DNA of 64,000 nucleotides from a virus: positions 79,906-143,905 of IMG/VR virus record IMGVR_UViG_3300037808_001516; one strand, 5' to 3'. The translations under genes were made by a program, and so were the position numbers. Under the pieces are notes generated by a model that worked only from the letters and a program-made list of their open reading frames with translations, was not told where the DNA came from and did no database searches. Below are positions 50,030 through 58,633 of the stretch, in pieces (the stretch's first letter is position 1; each line of letters opens with the position of its first letter).

Positions 50030-51538
50030 ATGCCAAATACTATTACAAGCAAAAATGATCTATTCGCCCTTTTTGAAGAGGTGTTTCAAGACTGGACAGA
50101 AGGGACATCAGCACTGACAGAGATGTCAGACAAGGCCAGAAAAAAAGAGGCTGAGAAATTCCTGTTATCTCTCCCTAAGTTCACGCCAACTGAAGCCTGG
50201 GGAAACCCAGAGTCTACGGGACGCAAGACTATCAACAGAATCTTTTCTGTGATCGGCGGTGGAGCTTCGGTTGAAGGTAAGCTGGCATACCTCCAGAGAA
50301 TTACAGATGTAAACAACAGAATTACTTCTCCAAGAAGAGTTATAGCCTCTCTGATAATGTTAGAGGCGCTGGCTGCGATCATTTCGGACTTTAACGAAGC
50401 ATCCGCTGGTTTTGTATTTGAAGGCTGGTTATCTGCTCTACTTCAGGGTAGACAAGAGGCGGAGAGAACAGACAAAGGCAATCTCCCCATTCAGGATTTG
50501 GTCGCCTTCACACAACTCAAAGAGGGTACCCCCACCGTCCCTGTGAGTTTGAAGCTTTTGAGTCCAAAGACGAAAGTAGAGGGAAGTTACACTAACCTAG
50601 TTGACGCACTATTCGACGAGCCCGAATTCGGAGGTCGGATGTATTATGTCGTCGCCAGAAAGCTAGAGAATCACATTGTAGTTGAAGGGTTTGACATTAA
50701 TAGAGGAAACTTTATAGACCTTATGACCTTACAGGGCGGAGCAAAGGGCACTACAAAACTGAAAGGTTCAGGCGCCGTATTGTTCGAAGTTTCGGACACT
50801 GCAATACTTCGTAAACACGGACTCAGAAGGGGCGATGCACAAAGCGTCATAGACCTTTTGAAATCCCTAGACGGAAAACCAGACGAACAATATGAGATTC
50901 TCATGAGAACCGCTGGCTATACACAGCTTTCACGCAAGCTAGCTCAGATTGAAAAAGAGAAAGACCAAGAACAAGGACAAGAAGATCAAAATTTTGAAGA
51001 TCCCGAAATCCAGCGTCTGGCTAAAAAGTTCAATCTAAAGAAAGACCCTCAATCCGAAAAAGAGGAAAACCTCCTCCGCGCCCAGGAAAAAGCAGGCGTA
51101 TCGAGACCTCGAAAATCATCAGGATCATATCGCTCCTCTAATAGTTTGAGAGAAGCTGCAATCAAAAGATACAGCGATAGAGAAAGACTGCTTACAGAAT
51201 CAAGTCAAACTCAGTGGACTCTATCTGTATCTCAGATTGATGTACTGGTCAAACATGGTGTCATCGAACTGGCTACTCTCGGCGAGCTTCCAAAGACCAG
51301 GGATATGGTTATAGAGGTTGCTACGATGCACATGGATACCGTAAGAGACAAATTCATGATTCTCTTCAAAGCTTTCGCTGACTTGAATGATAACATCAAC
51401 AAGTATATTACGTTTCCCAAAAGAAACGAGGCAATCAAGGCAGGTGAGCGCGCCATAAGCGACACCGGCGTGATTCAGAAAGAGATTCAAGACAACGTCC
51501 AGGCCGACGAAGTGGCAGCCGAAGAAGATTTAGATTAA
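50030..51538 (+). CDS. Unknown protein with a possible PD-(D/E)XK-like core
   Basis: 502 residues. Around 120-190 are F-V-F-E-G-W-L-S-A-L-L, then I-Q-D-L-V-A-F and V-P-V-S-L-K-L-L-S-P-K-T, an E ... D ... x-L-K spacing like PD-(D/E)XK nucleases with a replaced Glu. Residues ~310-390 are charged and disordered; the C-terminus is helical. It has AGGAG and follows ClpP directly. Similar proteins seem frequent in large marine myoviruses without a known role. The nuclease idea is weak. Confidence 0.5.
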   Translation: MPNTITSKNDLFALFEEVFQDWTEGTSALTEMSDKARKKEAEKFLLSLPKFTPTEAWGNPESTGRKTINRIFSVIGGGASVEGKLAYLQRITDVNNRITSPRRVIASLIMLEALAAIISDFNEASAGFVFEGWLSALLQGRQEAERTDKGNLPIQDLVAFTQLKEGTPTVPVSLKLLSPKTKVEGSYTNLVDALFDEPEFGGRMYYVVARKLENHIVVEGFDINRGNFIDLMTLQGGAKGTTKLKGSGAVLFEVSDTAILRKHGLRRGDAQSVIDLLKSLDGKPDEQYEILMRTAGYTQLSRKLAQIEKEKDQEQGQEDQNFEDPEIQRLAKKFNLKKDPQSEKEENLLRAQEKAGVSRPRKSSGSYRSSNSLREAAIKRYSDRERLLTESSQTQWTLSVSQIDVLVKHGVIELATLGELPKTRDMVIEVATMHMDTVRDKFMILFKAFADLNDNINKYITFPKRNEAIKAGERAISDTGVIQKEIQDNVQADEVAAEEDLD

Positions 51539-51545
51539 AAACCCC

Positions 51546-51574
51546 TTGACATTTCAACCGAAATGCATTATAGT
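51546..51574 (+). promoter_or_regulatory. Sigma70-type promoter for groEL
   Basis: TTGACA (51546-51551), 17-base spacer, TATAGT (51569-51574); 31 bases to the chaperonin ATG. Confidence 0.88.
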
Positions 51575-51604
51575 ATATACATACCAACATGAAAGCGAGT
51601 CAAA

Positions 51605-53173
51605 ATGACAACACAACTAAGCCATGGACCTGAACTCCGCAACAAGGTTCTCGACGGCGTAAACACTCTAGCGGATTACGTAGCAACAACACTCGGACCC
51701 AAAGGACAAAATGTTCTTATCCACCAAAAGGATAGACGACCCTTCGTTACGAAAGACGGCGTGACCGTAGCACAAAATGTGAACTTTGAAGACCCGCATA
51801 TGAATGCTGGTGCAGAGGTGGTGAAACAAGTATCTGCAATGACCAACGCAGAAGCAGGAGACGGAACTACAACCTCGACAGTTTTGGCTAGGGAGATTCT
51901 GGTTCAAGCTAACAAATACATTGCCTCCGGTACATCCCCTATTGAAATCAAACGCGGACTAGAGCAGTGTCTTAGTGAAGCAGTACAAGTGATTGATGAA
52001 ATTTCACAGCCAATTTCTTCTGCAGAAGACGTGAGGCATATCGCGACAATTTCAGCGAACAACGACGAGGCCATCGGCACACTTGTCGCCACTGCAGTAG
52101 ACAAGGTAGGTAAGAATGGCTCCATCACAATTGAGGAGGCACGCTCTCTAGAGACGAGTTTGGATCTTGTAGAGGGTTTTAGATTTGACAGCGGCTATGC
52201 CGCCACTGCGTTCATTACGGACGACAGACGTGGAATCTGCCGCTATGAGAACCCGATGTTCTTGATTACCGACACAAAAGTAGACCAAGTCAACCAGATT
52301 TTACCTGCTTTGGAAATCGCTGCTCGCGAATCCCGGCCATTCATCATCGTCGCAGAAGAAGTGGAAGGTCAAGCCTTGGCTGCACTAATTATGAATACTA
52401 TGCGCGGATCGATGAAGGTTGCCGCTGTAAAGGCTCCTCGCTACGGGGAAGAAAGAAGAGCAATAATGAGCGACCTATCGGTATCAACAGGCGCAAAGTT
52501 TTTTCAACAGTCGATGGGTCACAACCTCACTGAGGTTTCCTTGACTGATTTTGGAAAGGCTGCTAGTGTGGAGATCACCAAGAACACGACTACTGTCGTA
52601 GACGGTGAAGGGGACTATGAAAAAGTTGATGAGACTATTGAGAAGATCAAAGTCGAAATACAACAAACTGACGACATCCATGAAGCGGGACGACTCCAAG
52701 ATCGTGTTACTCGTCTCTCTTCTGGTGTTGCTATCATCCGTGTTGGTGCTTCATCTGAAGTAGAGATGATTGAAAAGAAGCATCGTATCGAAGATGCCTT
52801 GGAGGCAGTCAGGTCGGCACAACAAGAAGGAATCGTACCTGGAGGTGGTATGACCCTGCTTCGTGTATCTAATTCGATTAACCCCAATTTCGACACAGAA
52901 GAGCAATCATCAGCACTCTCCATTTTCAAACGCGCGCTCGAAGCACCCTTTAAGACTATGGCTGAAAACGCCGGACTATCTCCGGAGGTTAGCTCATTAA
53001 TGGTCAGTGATGTTGGGGATTGGATGGGCATCAACTTTTCAAGTGGGAAGCTTTCAGATTTGAAAGCATCGGGTGTGTTAGACCCTGCAAAGGTCACTCG
53101 CTGCGCAATGAAAAATGCCGTGTCTGTCGCTGGCACACTTTTGTTGACAAACCACAGCATTGTCCACTCATAA
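51605..53173 (+). CDS. groL: GroEL-type chaperonin (Hsp60)
   Basis: 522 residues. Clear Hsp60 signatures: T-L-G-P-K-G-Q-N-V and T-K-D-G-V-T-V-A near the start, the ATPase loop G-D-G-T-T-T-S-T-V-L-A, E-G-F-R-F-D-S-G-Y, and V-P-G-G-G-M near the end. It lacks the C-terminal GGM-rich tail and a few apical-domain residues (bacterial GroEL ~548). Assists folding of the capsid protein and perhaps others, probably with the GroES-like protein at 36.9 kb. It has its own strong promoter and forms a one-gene unit; the ribosome site is weak (GCGAG). Confidence 0.95.
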   Translation: MTTQLSHGPELRNKVLDGVNTLADYVATTLGPKGQNVLIHQKDRRPFVTKDGVTVAQNVNFEDPHMNAGAEVVKQVSAMTNAEAGDGTTTSTVLAREILVQANKYIASGTSPIEIKRGLEQCLSEAVQVIDEISQPISSAEDVRHIATISANNDEAIGTLVATAVDKVGKNGSITIEEARSLETSLDLVEGFRFDSGYAATAFITDDRRGICRYENPMFLITDTKVDQVNQILPALEIAARESRPFIIVAEEVEGQALAALIMNTMRGSMKVAAVKAPRYGEERRAIMSDLSVSTGAKFFQQSMGHNLTEVSLTDFGKAASVEITKNTTTVVDGEGDYEKVDETIEKIKVEIQQTDDIHEAGRLQDRVTRLSSGVAIIRVGASSEVEMIEKKHRIEDALEAVRSAQQEGIVPGGGMTLLRVSNSINPNFDTEEQSSALSIFKRALEAPFKTMAENAGLSPEVSSLMVSDVGDWMGINFSSGKLSDLKASGVLDPAKVTRCAMKNAVSVAGTLLLTNHSIVHS

Positions 53174-53203
53174 ATACTAGTTAATACTGCGGAGGGTTGT
53201 ACA

Positions 53204-53470
53204 ATGGTGGAGCAAGAGTACATGTTGGACATGCAGTCAAAGTTAGATAGAGTTTGTAACGGCATCGAAGTTATGAGCGACAAGCAAGAGCAAATGTCGG
53301 AAGACATAGGTAAGATAAAAGAGGCGGTGTATAATCCGGACCAAGGACTCTATGCAAGAATAAGAGAGTTAGAGACTTGGAAGAGGACATCGTCAAGGAT
53401 GATATGGACGCTTTTTACAACAATGATAGGTTTAATCGGCGCATTTATTTTGAAGAACTTGGGTATTTAA
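53204..53470 (+). CDS. Coiled-coil plus C-terminal membrane segment (XhlA/holin-like)
   Basis: 88 residues: a helical coiled coil (~5-65, with Y-N-P-D-Q-G-L-Y-A-R-I-R-E-L-E) then one membrane segment (W-T-L-F-T-T-M-I-G-L-I-G-A-F-I-L). This layout occurs in XhlA-type lysis accessory proteins and in small phage membrane proteins. GGAGGG before ATG. A lysis role is only a suggestion; the endolysin lies 4 kb away. Confidence 0.55.
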   Translation: MVEQEYMLDMQSKLDRVCNGIEVMSDKQEQMSEDIGKIKEAVYNPDQGLYARIRELETWKRTSSRMIWTLFTTMIGLIGAFILKNLGI

Positions 53471-53758
53471 ATGTTAGTAGAGATAAAGAGATTGTTAATA
53501 GAAAATGACGGATACAAAAGAGATGTATCTTTGAAGAGAATGTATATCAATTCTTCCAGTATTGTTTCAATATCAGATTACGCCGGCGCCACAAAATTTT
53601 TGTTAAGAGAAAACTCCAACTTCGCGCAAGAAAAGTTTTCGGTTATAAAATTAAACGAAGGCGGAAAGACTGATGAAATAATAGCATTTGGCAGCGCAAA
53701 GCAGATCTACAAGTCTATAGACACCAAAACAGACGGAAAGCAACAATTAAATGGATAG
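53471..53758 (+). CDS. Small protein of unknown function
   Basis: 95 residues, beta-rich (M-Y-I-N-S-S-S-I-V-S-I-S, then K-F-L-L-R-E), with the layout of a small barrel; no family recognised. It starts on the base after the previous gene's stop and overlaps the glutaredoxin gene by 8 bases. Confidence 0.5.
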   Translation: MLVEIKRLLIENDGYKRDVSLKRMYINSSSIVSISDYAGATKFLLRENSNFAQEKFSVIKLNEGGKTDEIIAFGSAKQIYKSIDTKTDGKQQLNG

Positions 53759-53990
53759 ATTTATAATAATAGGCAGGACAAACTGCCCATTCTGTGTAAA
53801 GGCGATAGAGTATTGCAACGCGAAACAAGCAGAGCATATCTTTCTTAACTACATCGACACTCCAGACGTGCTGGAAGAATACAAAGAGTTTCACGACCAA
53901 CCAACTGTGCCGATTATCTTAGCCAATAACATGCTGTCAGGATACACTAAAAAAGTGGGCGGATACTCAGACTTGTTGGAATATTTATAA
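53751..53990 (+). CDS. Glutaredoxin
   Basis: 79 residues with the active-site motif R-T-N-C-P-F-C-V-K-A near residue 9-18 and the cis-proline T-V-P-I-I, then G-G-Y-S-D-L glutathione contact. A dithiol reductant in the NrdC role, probably donating electrons to ribonucleotide reductase. Overlaps both neighbours. Confidence 0.9.
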   Translation: MDRFIIIGRTNCPFCVKAIEYCNAKQAEHIFLNYIDTPDVLEEYKEFHDQPTVPIILANNMLSGYTKKVGGYSDLLEYL

Positions 53991-54325
53991 TGAATTCCAA
54001 GACGACACCCGTAAAGGTGAGTGTATTAAGGGTCTTGCACAAGGGGCTAAAGCCCATAATCCACAGGCTGGACTCAGTGTTGCAGGATTATTACAGAGAA
54101 GCCATCTTGCTATCTCAAGCTGAACTCACCGCGGTCTTGGAGTTTAGATCGGCAGCATCCACTGTGGAACTTCTGATGTTGGATTACTTTGAGCAAGTAG
54201 AAGAGCACAAGGTCGACACCTTGTATTTGCCGAACAAGGAATTCCAGCTTTTACTAGATTTGTCGAAAACCGCAGAGCTAGCGTATCGAGCCCCCCTCGC
54301 GCTCTCCGGACTCTGGACACACTGA
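53990..54325 (+). CDS. Helical protein of unknown function
   Basis: 111 residues, almost all helical and Leu-rich (L-D-S-V-L-Q-D-Y-Y-R-E-A-I-L-L), no motif known. TAATG overlap with the glutaredoxin gene and TGATG overlap with the next suggest translational coupling. Confidence 0.5.
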   Translation: MNSKTTPVKVSVLRVLHKGLKPIIHRLDSVLQDYYREAILLSQAELTAVLEFRSAASTVELLMLDYFEQVEEHKVDTLYLPNKEFQLLLDLSKTAELAYRAPLALSGLWTH

Positions 54326-54663
54326 TGAATCTTTACATTGGAATAGCACTTGTATTTGTTGGTCAAATTATAGGATGGTTTCAACTTAACTCGCAGTATC
54401 TATCTGAATGGTGGGCAGGCAAGCCCTGGATCACTGCACTCTTGTTGGGTGCTCCATGTTCTGTAGCGTTCTGGTATTCTTGGAAGTTTATTGTAGATGA
54501 AACAGGCTCTGCCTGGACCGCCAGGTTCATAGGGTCTTCTGCTGGTCTTATCATATTCCCTATCCTTACGTGGTTTTTGTTGGGTGAATCGATGTTTACT
54601 CCGAAAACTATGATTTGTTTTAGCCTTGCTATTCTTATAATCCTAATCCAATTGTTTTGGTAA
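54325..54663 (+). CDS. Four-helix integral membrane protein
   Basis: 112 residues, four hydrophobic segments (about 3-20, 36-53, 69-86, 93-111), with S-A-W-T-A-R-F-I-G-S-S and F-L-L-G-E near the third. Similar in size and pattern to half of an EamA/DMT-type transporter or a small multidrug-type protein. Substrate unknown. Confidence 0.6.
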   Translation: MNLYIGIALVFVGQIIGWFQLNSQYLSEWWAGKPWITALLLGAPCSVAFWYSWKFIVDETGSAWTARFIGSSAGLIIFPILTWFLLGESMFTPKTMICFSLAILIILIQLFW

Positions 54664-54666
54664 ATA

Positions 54667-54676
54667 CTATTTATAG
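54667..54676 (+). promoter_or_regulatory. Putative late promoter element, CTATTTATAG
   Basis: Late-type motif flanked by AAATA and TAAAAAG, 31 bases before a large gene whose product looks virion-associated. The 10 bases match the copies at 18594 and 47946 exactly. Confidence 0.6.
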
Positions 54677-54697
54677 TAAAAAGGTCTCAACATCACT

Positions 54698-56470
54698 ATG
54701 AACTTCAACAACACATGGCGTAATTACGTCGCAAAACCCCTAAAGCGAAAGCCAAGCCCACTCGTGGAGCAGTATCTCGCAAATCTACAACTCATTCTTG
54801 AGGGCAGACTCTCTGACGCAAAAGCCGCAGCAAAAATTGCTAACGAAGCAGGCGAAGTAGACGCAATGTTAGCTGCGCTGAAAGCAGAGTTCGGTAAGGA
54901 CGCTGGAAAGTATCTTTTGTTCGCGGCAAAGGCTTTGGAGATGGGCCACAAGTCAGCAGGAACTAACCCAAAACAACACTTCAAAGAAGTTTTGGAGCTG
55001 ATATTGAGATTTCACCTAAACCAGAACAGAAAAGTCAATAAGGTATACCAGGAAAAACTAGCAGGCAAAGACATAAACGGGTATGATTTCAACTCACTGA
55101 AGAAGGCACTCTACTCGGCCAGCGGAAAGAAACACGCAGATGAAAATTCTGAGTTTGTTTATAAAGCCAACGGCATCTCTGCGATACGTCCCTTGACGAC
55201 CAAGGCGTCTTGTTATTTAGGCGGCGAACAATGGTGTATCACGAGAACAGAGAAGAAAAACTATTTCAAGAGCTACACGGAGGAAGAGGGTAAAGCATTT
55301 GTCTTGGTCAAGTTTGATGGCATCGACCCCGGCTCGCTTCACCACCAAATCGTTATGCAGTTCTCAGGGCCAGGTGAGCCAGAGTTCGAAATGTGGTGGA
55401 ACTATGACAACAAAGCACAGGCAGAGTATGACCTCACAAAAGCTATCAAGTCTCACATCGAGGGTATGGGAGAGGACTTCGAGCCAGAACTACAAGACAA
55501 ACAACTGCTCGCCAGAGGACCAGGGCACGATATGTCCGATGATTTGTTTATGGATTTACACAACGCAGCATTCGAGGCTGTAAGAATGAACCCGCCAGCG
55601 GACCCAATCGAAAGAATCACTCAAATGGCCAACGAAGAGGCTGAGGAATTCAATAGAACTACAGGAGACGTATCGCTTGAGTATGAAGTCAGGATGACTG
55701 AAGCAAGTGAAATCGGTGTCTTCTTCCAGGCCGACCTAAATCTAGAATTCTACGACGAAAGGTTTGAAGAGTTTCTCAAGAATAAGGATTCGTTCTTCTA
55801 CTCGAAATTAGGAGAAGACTTGGATGCTTATATGAAGCAGACAGGGATACACAACCTTGAGTTGAAAGACTTCTATCAGAAGGAAGAGTCTATTATGATG
55901 GAGTTTAGTATATCTGACGAAACCGCAACTATGCAAGGAGGAGGATACAACATTGAGTCTTTTGTGTCTTTCCTTGCCGATGCAAAAGACGCGGAGCAAA
56001 CAGACGGCCCAGACATAATGAACGCCATGGAAAAGATGATTGCTGCAAGAGCAAAGAGCGAAGGTGTAGAGCCATTAGACAACCAGTTCGAGAACACATT
56101 CTACTCTAACCTAGAGACACAGCTCCTTGGGGAAGAAAAAGGAAGAAGCAGGCAGAGAGGCATCTACAAGTTTCATTGCATGGTATCTTACGGTCTTACC
56201 ACTGGCGGCGACAGGACAAGAGGTCTTGACGATGTTTTAGCAGATATTCGTGCATTACCCAACGTTACCATAGTTACGGTTGCGATAAGAAACGAGAAGA
56301 TCGCAGAGGGAAGGTACATCGCTGGACTGGCCATAAAATTCATTCCATCTGTTCCTGGAGATATGAACCAACCCGAACTGGTAAAGTCGCGAATAGTTAG
56401 GGACATAAAGCGAATAGACAATGTTCAATCCCTCTTTAAACTGTCGGCAGGCTTGCAAAGGCTAGAATAA
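54698..56470 (+). CDS. Large late protein, probable capsid-internal or virion protein
   Basis: 590 residues. The N-terminus N-T-W-R-N-Y-V-A-K-P-L-K-R-K is a basic aromatic peptide like the capsid-targeting tags of internal head proteins, and a possible prohead-protease site I-L-E-G lies at residues 33-36 (cut after Glu35). A distinct central motif, S-C-Y-L-G-G-E-Q-W-C-I-T-R-T near 172-185 followed by Y-F-K-S-Y and F-V-L-V-K, recalls the W-C-(T/I)-(A/S) element seen in several phage proteins of unknown action. The remainder is acidic and helical. It has a late-type promoter but no obvious terminator. Confidence 0.5.
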   Translation: MNFNNTWRNYVAKPLKRKPSPLVEQYLANLQLILEGRLSDAKAAAKIANEAGEVDAMLAALKAEFGKDAGKYLLFAAKALEMGHKSAGTNPKQHFKEVLELILRFHLNQNRKVNKVYQEKLAGKDINGYDFNSLKKALYSASGKKHADENSEFVYKANGISAIRPLTTKASCYLGGEQWCITRTEKKNYFKSYTEEEGKAFVLVKFDGIDPGSLHHQIVMQFSGPGEPEFEMWWNYDNKAQAEYDLTKAIKSHIEGMGEDFEPELQDKQLLARGPGHDMSDDLFMDLHNAAFEAVRMNPPADPIERITQMANEEAEEFNRTTGDVSLEYEVRMTEASEIGVFFQADLNLEFYDERFEEFLKNKDSFFYSKLGEDLDAYMKQTGIHNLELKDFYQKEESIMMEFSISDETATMQGGGYNIESFVSFLADAKDAEQTDGPDIMNAMEKMIAARAKSEGVEPLDNQFENTFYSNLETQLLGEEKGRSRQRGIYKFHCMVSYGLTTGGDRTRGLDDVLADIRALPNVTIVTVAIRNEKIAEGRYIAGLAIKFIPSVPGDMNQPELVKSRIVRDIKRIDNVQSLFKLSAGLQRLE

Positions 56471-57078
56471 TGAGAAAGACCACCCAAGAGTTCAGAAGAG
56501 AAAATCTAAAAGATCTTTTTGAAAAAACACTCAAAGCAAGACAGATAAAGCTGGAGCCACTTGATATATCAGTGAAAGAGTCGTGGAACAACGATTTCAC
56601 TGTTGTCGAATTGGTAGTCAATGAGACGTATTCAGGTGACCAGCGCTGCCGAGAGATAATAGAAGACAAGGCGAAGGGATTCGTCGACGGAATGTTTAAA
56701 GCGTGCCATAGTCAGTATGCTGAGGAGCACCCCAGCTTGAACAACATAAGACTTGTTGACTACCAAGTTGAGCCAAGATTCAACAAACCAAACAGAACTA
56801 TGGGTTCTGACGCGGAAACAGAAGTGACGATCATGGTGGAAGTCAAAGACCATGGTGTGGCAGAGTTCAGTTATATCTCTAGATCGATATTATATTCCAG
56901 CTTTGTCGCGACACTTGAGGCGTTCCAGTTTTATATTAACTGCGACAATGCATTTAGGAAAATCAAATCAGTTTTGGAGGATGCACAAGCCAGAAATCGC
57001 GCGGACATTGAGCAGTTGTGCATGTCTGAGTTGGCCATGTTAACAGGGGTCAACACTTATGTGCAAAAAAAAACCTAG
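56470..57078 (+). CDS. Stand-alone LeuA-regulatory-domain-like protein
   Basis: 202 residues. Residues ~96-165 read N-I-R-L-V-D-Y-Q-V-E-P, S-D-A-E-T-E-V-T-I-M-V-E-V, then S-R-S-I-L-Y-S-S-F-V-A-T-L-E-A and F-Y-I-N. This matches the pattern of the C-terminal allosteric (leucine-binding) domain of isopropylmalate synthase: L-x-D-Y-x-V, T-D-A-x-V-x-V-x-I-E, S-x-x-I-I-x-A-S-x-x-A-L. No catalytic barrel is present. Could bind host LeuA and change its control, or use the fold for another purpose. The stop of the preceding gene overlaps its ATG. Confidence 0.55.
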   Translation: MRKTTQEFRRENLKDLFEKTLKARQIKLEPLDISVKESWNNDFTVVELVVNETYSGDQRCREIIEDKAKGFVDGMFKACHSQYAEEHPSLNNIRLVDYQVEPRFNKPNRTMGSDAETEVTIMVEVKDHGVAEFSYISRSILYSSFVATLEAFQFYINCDNAFRKIKSVLEDAQARNRADIEQLCMSELAMLTGVNTYVQKKT

Positions 57079-57145
57079 ATGGCCACTCGCCTTTGCCTCC
57101 GTGTTCCTAGCTGTCGCAATGTATATTATTAAAAATTATGTGTAG
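57059..57145 (+). CDS. 28-residue membrane peptide
   Basis: M-C-K-K-K-P-R-W followed by a hydrophobic helix (P-L-A-F-A-S-V-F-L-A-V-A-M-Y-I-I) and K-N-Y-V. A typical single-span small protein with a positive inside end. It starts inside the previous gene in another frame; ribosome site weak, so translation must be coupled if real. Confidence 0.35.
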   Translation: MCKKKPRWPLAFASVFLAVAMYIIKNYV

Positions 57146-57184
57146 TCTGCTTGGTCTCTTTCCTAATTATGAGAGAGGAGCACC

Positions 57185-57481
57185 ATGCGAGGAGACAATC
57201 TTAAAATTGGAGACCTGGTCACTCACGTTCTGTACGGGAGAGGTTGGGTTGGGATAATAGTAGACTTCAAGCAGGAAAAAGAAGAGTCGAAAGAGAAGAG
57301 AAGACGTAAAGCGCTAGTTCAACTACAGCCAGGCACAGAGCATGAGAATTTTTTCAAAAGATCTTTGAGATATGAAAAACTAAACGACAACCTGGGATAC
57401 GTATCGGTTCACTGGCTTTTCAATATAAAGGAAACGAATGGAAACCCTGGATCTCCACGGGACGAGACACCACCAAGTTGA
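57185..57481 (+). CDS. Small SH3-like protein (K-I-G-D-L-V family), paralogue 1
   Basis: 98 residues. Begins N-L-K-I-G-D-L-V-T-H-V-L-Y-G-R-G-W-V-G-I-I-V, the first strands of an SH3-like barrel shared by at least five other small genes in the last 7 kb. A Lys/Arg/Glu-rich insertion follows. Good ribosome site (GAGGAG). A role in regulating host machinery is commonly guessed for such proteins; none can be shown. Confidence 0.6.
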   Translation: MRGDNLKIGDLVTHVLYGRGWVGIIVDFKQEKEESKEKRRRKALVQLQPGTEHENFFKRSLRYEKLNDNLGYVSVHWLFNIKETNGNPGSPRDETPPS

Positions 57482-57656
57482 CGATGTGGTGAGGAGCTTT
57501 CTTAACTTCGTAAACTTGCCCTGTCAAATCGTAACCGGAAACTCTCCCGAGATGAAAAATATAGTTAAAAAAGTTGTAGAAGAATACGAGTGGTTTTGCT
57601 ACGAGAAAGATAGTTATAATCATGGGACACTAATAATAACGGAGAAAATTACATGA
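57438..57656 (+). CDS. Stand-alone Smr domain protein
   Basis: 72 residues. L-D-L-H-G-T-R-H-H-Q at the start is the L-D-x-H-G-x motif of Smr (small MutS-related) domains; I-V-T-G-N-S takes the place of the second conserved glycine loop and the chain ends H-G-T-L-I-I-T, the last strand. Smr domains nick DNA or cleave RNA near stalled ribosomes. Overlaps both neighbours; the start AAAGGAAACGAATG is good. Confidence 0.7.
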   Translation: METLDLHGTRHHQVDDVVRSFLNFVNLPCQIVTGNSPEMKNIVKKVVEEYEWFCYEKDSYNHGTLIITEKIT

Positions 57657-58570
57657 TTATAAAGAAAGGATCAAGAGGGCTAGACGTGACCGAGTTGCAA
57701 AAAGCTCTAAACGCACTAGGTTATAACTGCGGCACAGCCGATGGTATTTTCGGTAGAGGGACAGAATTGCAGGTAGAACACCTGCAAGAGGCGGTTCACA
57801 TTCATCCTGACGGCATCGTCGGCAAGGGAACAATGAGAGAAATCAATGAACTCCTAGAAAGAGAGGGACACTCATACTTGAAGTTCGAATTAGGGGACCA
57901 TCCAGACCCAGAAGAATCAACTCATAAATTCAAGTGGGTAAAGGTTGACGCCGACAAGGTACCAGGAAGTCAAGGCTACTCACACTTTAGGCTACGAGAA
58001 GACGCAGCAGAGGCTTATAACGCCCTCAGAGAGGAAGTACTAGCCCTTGGAGGTGTAATCACAAGCGCAGGAGCCAAGAGGCCTCTATCGGACAGTAAGA
58101 AGGCTGCTAGTCGGTCTTCTAAATCCCTCCACTACACTGGTCTGGCCTTCGATATGGCCCTTGACTCGGGAATGAACAACCCAAAAAAGGAAATGTTCGT
58201 TATCGAGGAGACAGAAGAGGATAGAGAGTGGAATGTTTGGTGTAGAACTGATAACGAAAGTGTTGACATTCGCAAGGTAACAGGTTATACTTATAACAAC
58301 ACGAGAATGATTATTGAGGACCGCTTCTTTTCTTTTACAGAACTCGCAAAGAAACACGGCTTCGAGGGTATCAAGTGTCGGCGCTCATTCAAGAGAGGCG
58401 GAAGTTATCTTGGGGCAGAGTGGTGGCACTTTCAGTACGAGAAAGCACTTGAACCAGGCAAATCTACATTCGGTGGAGAGTTGTTGAAAATCTACTCGCT
58501 AGGCGAGTGTAAGAAGTTTGCTCCGTGGAACGATACGAAGCATTGTGTGTGGAAAGAAAGTTGGTTTTAG
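57653..58570 (+). CDS. Endolysin: peptidoglycan-binding domain plus M15 peptidase
   Basis: 305 residues. Residues 1-70 are a PG_binding_1 domain (K-G-S-R-G-L-D-V-T-E-L-Q-K-A-L, then D-G-I-F-G-R-G-T, and G-I-V-G-K-G-T). The M15/VanY-type zinc site follows: S-L-H-Y-T-G-L-A-F-D-M (His and Asp ligands) and E-W-W-H-F-Q-Y (catalytic Glu and third ligand His). Cleaves peptide crosslinks in the cell wall to release progeny. Cys-containing tail (L-G-E-C-K-K-F, then K-H-C-V-W) suggests an extra C-terminal element. No signal peptide, so it needs a holin. Confidence 0.88.
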   Translation: MIIKKGSRGLDVTELQKALNALGYNCGTADGIFGRGTELQVEHLQEAVHIHPDGIVGKGTMREINELLEREGHSYLKFELGDHPDPEESTHKFKWVKVDADKVPGSQGYSHFRLREDAAEAYNALREEVLALGGVITSAGAKRPLSDSKKAASRSSKSLHYTGLAFDMALDSGMNNPKKEMFVIEETEEDREWNVWCRTDNESVDIRKVTGYTYNNTRMIIEDRFFSFTELAKKHGFEGIKCRRSFKRGGSYLGAEWWHFQYEKALEPGKSTFGGELLKIYSLGECKKFAPWNDTKHCVWKESWF

Positions 58571-58573
58571 TTC

Positions 58574-58602
58574 TTGACAAATCAACACAAACCTGATATT
58601 AT
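58574..58602 (+). promoter_or_regulatory. Sigma70-type promoter for the UV endonuclease
   Basis: TTGACA (58574-58579), 17-base spacer, TGA-TATTAT (-10 at 58597-58602, extended). Its -10 region is identical to that of the SSB promoter at 30.29 kb over CTGATATTATAT. Confidence 0.9.
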
Positions 58603-58633
58603 ATATAAACAATCACAACAGCAAGGATGAACC

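Noticed and set aside
53165-53190. AAATACTAGTTAATACT as another late-type element before 53204
   Set aside because: Differs from CTATTTAT at key positions; kept out for lack of support.
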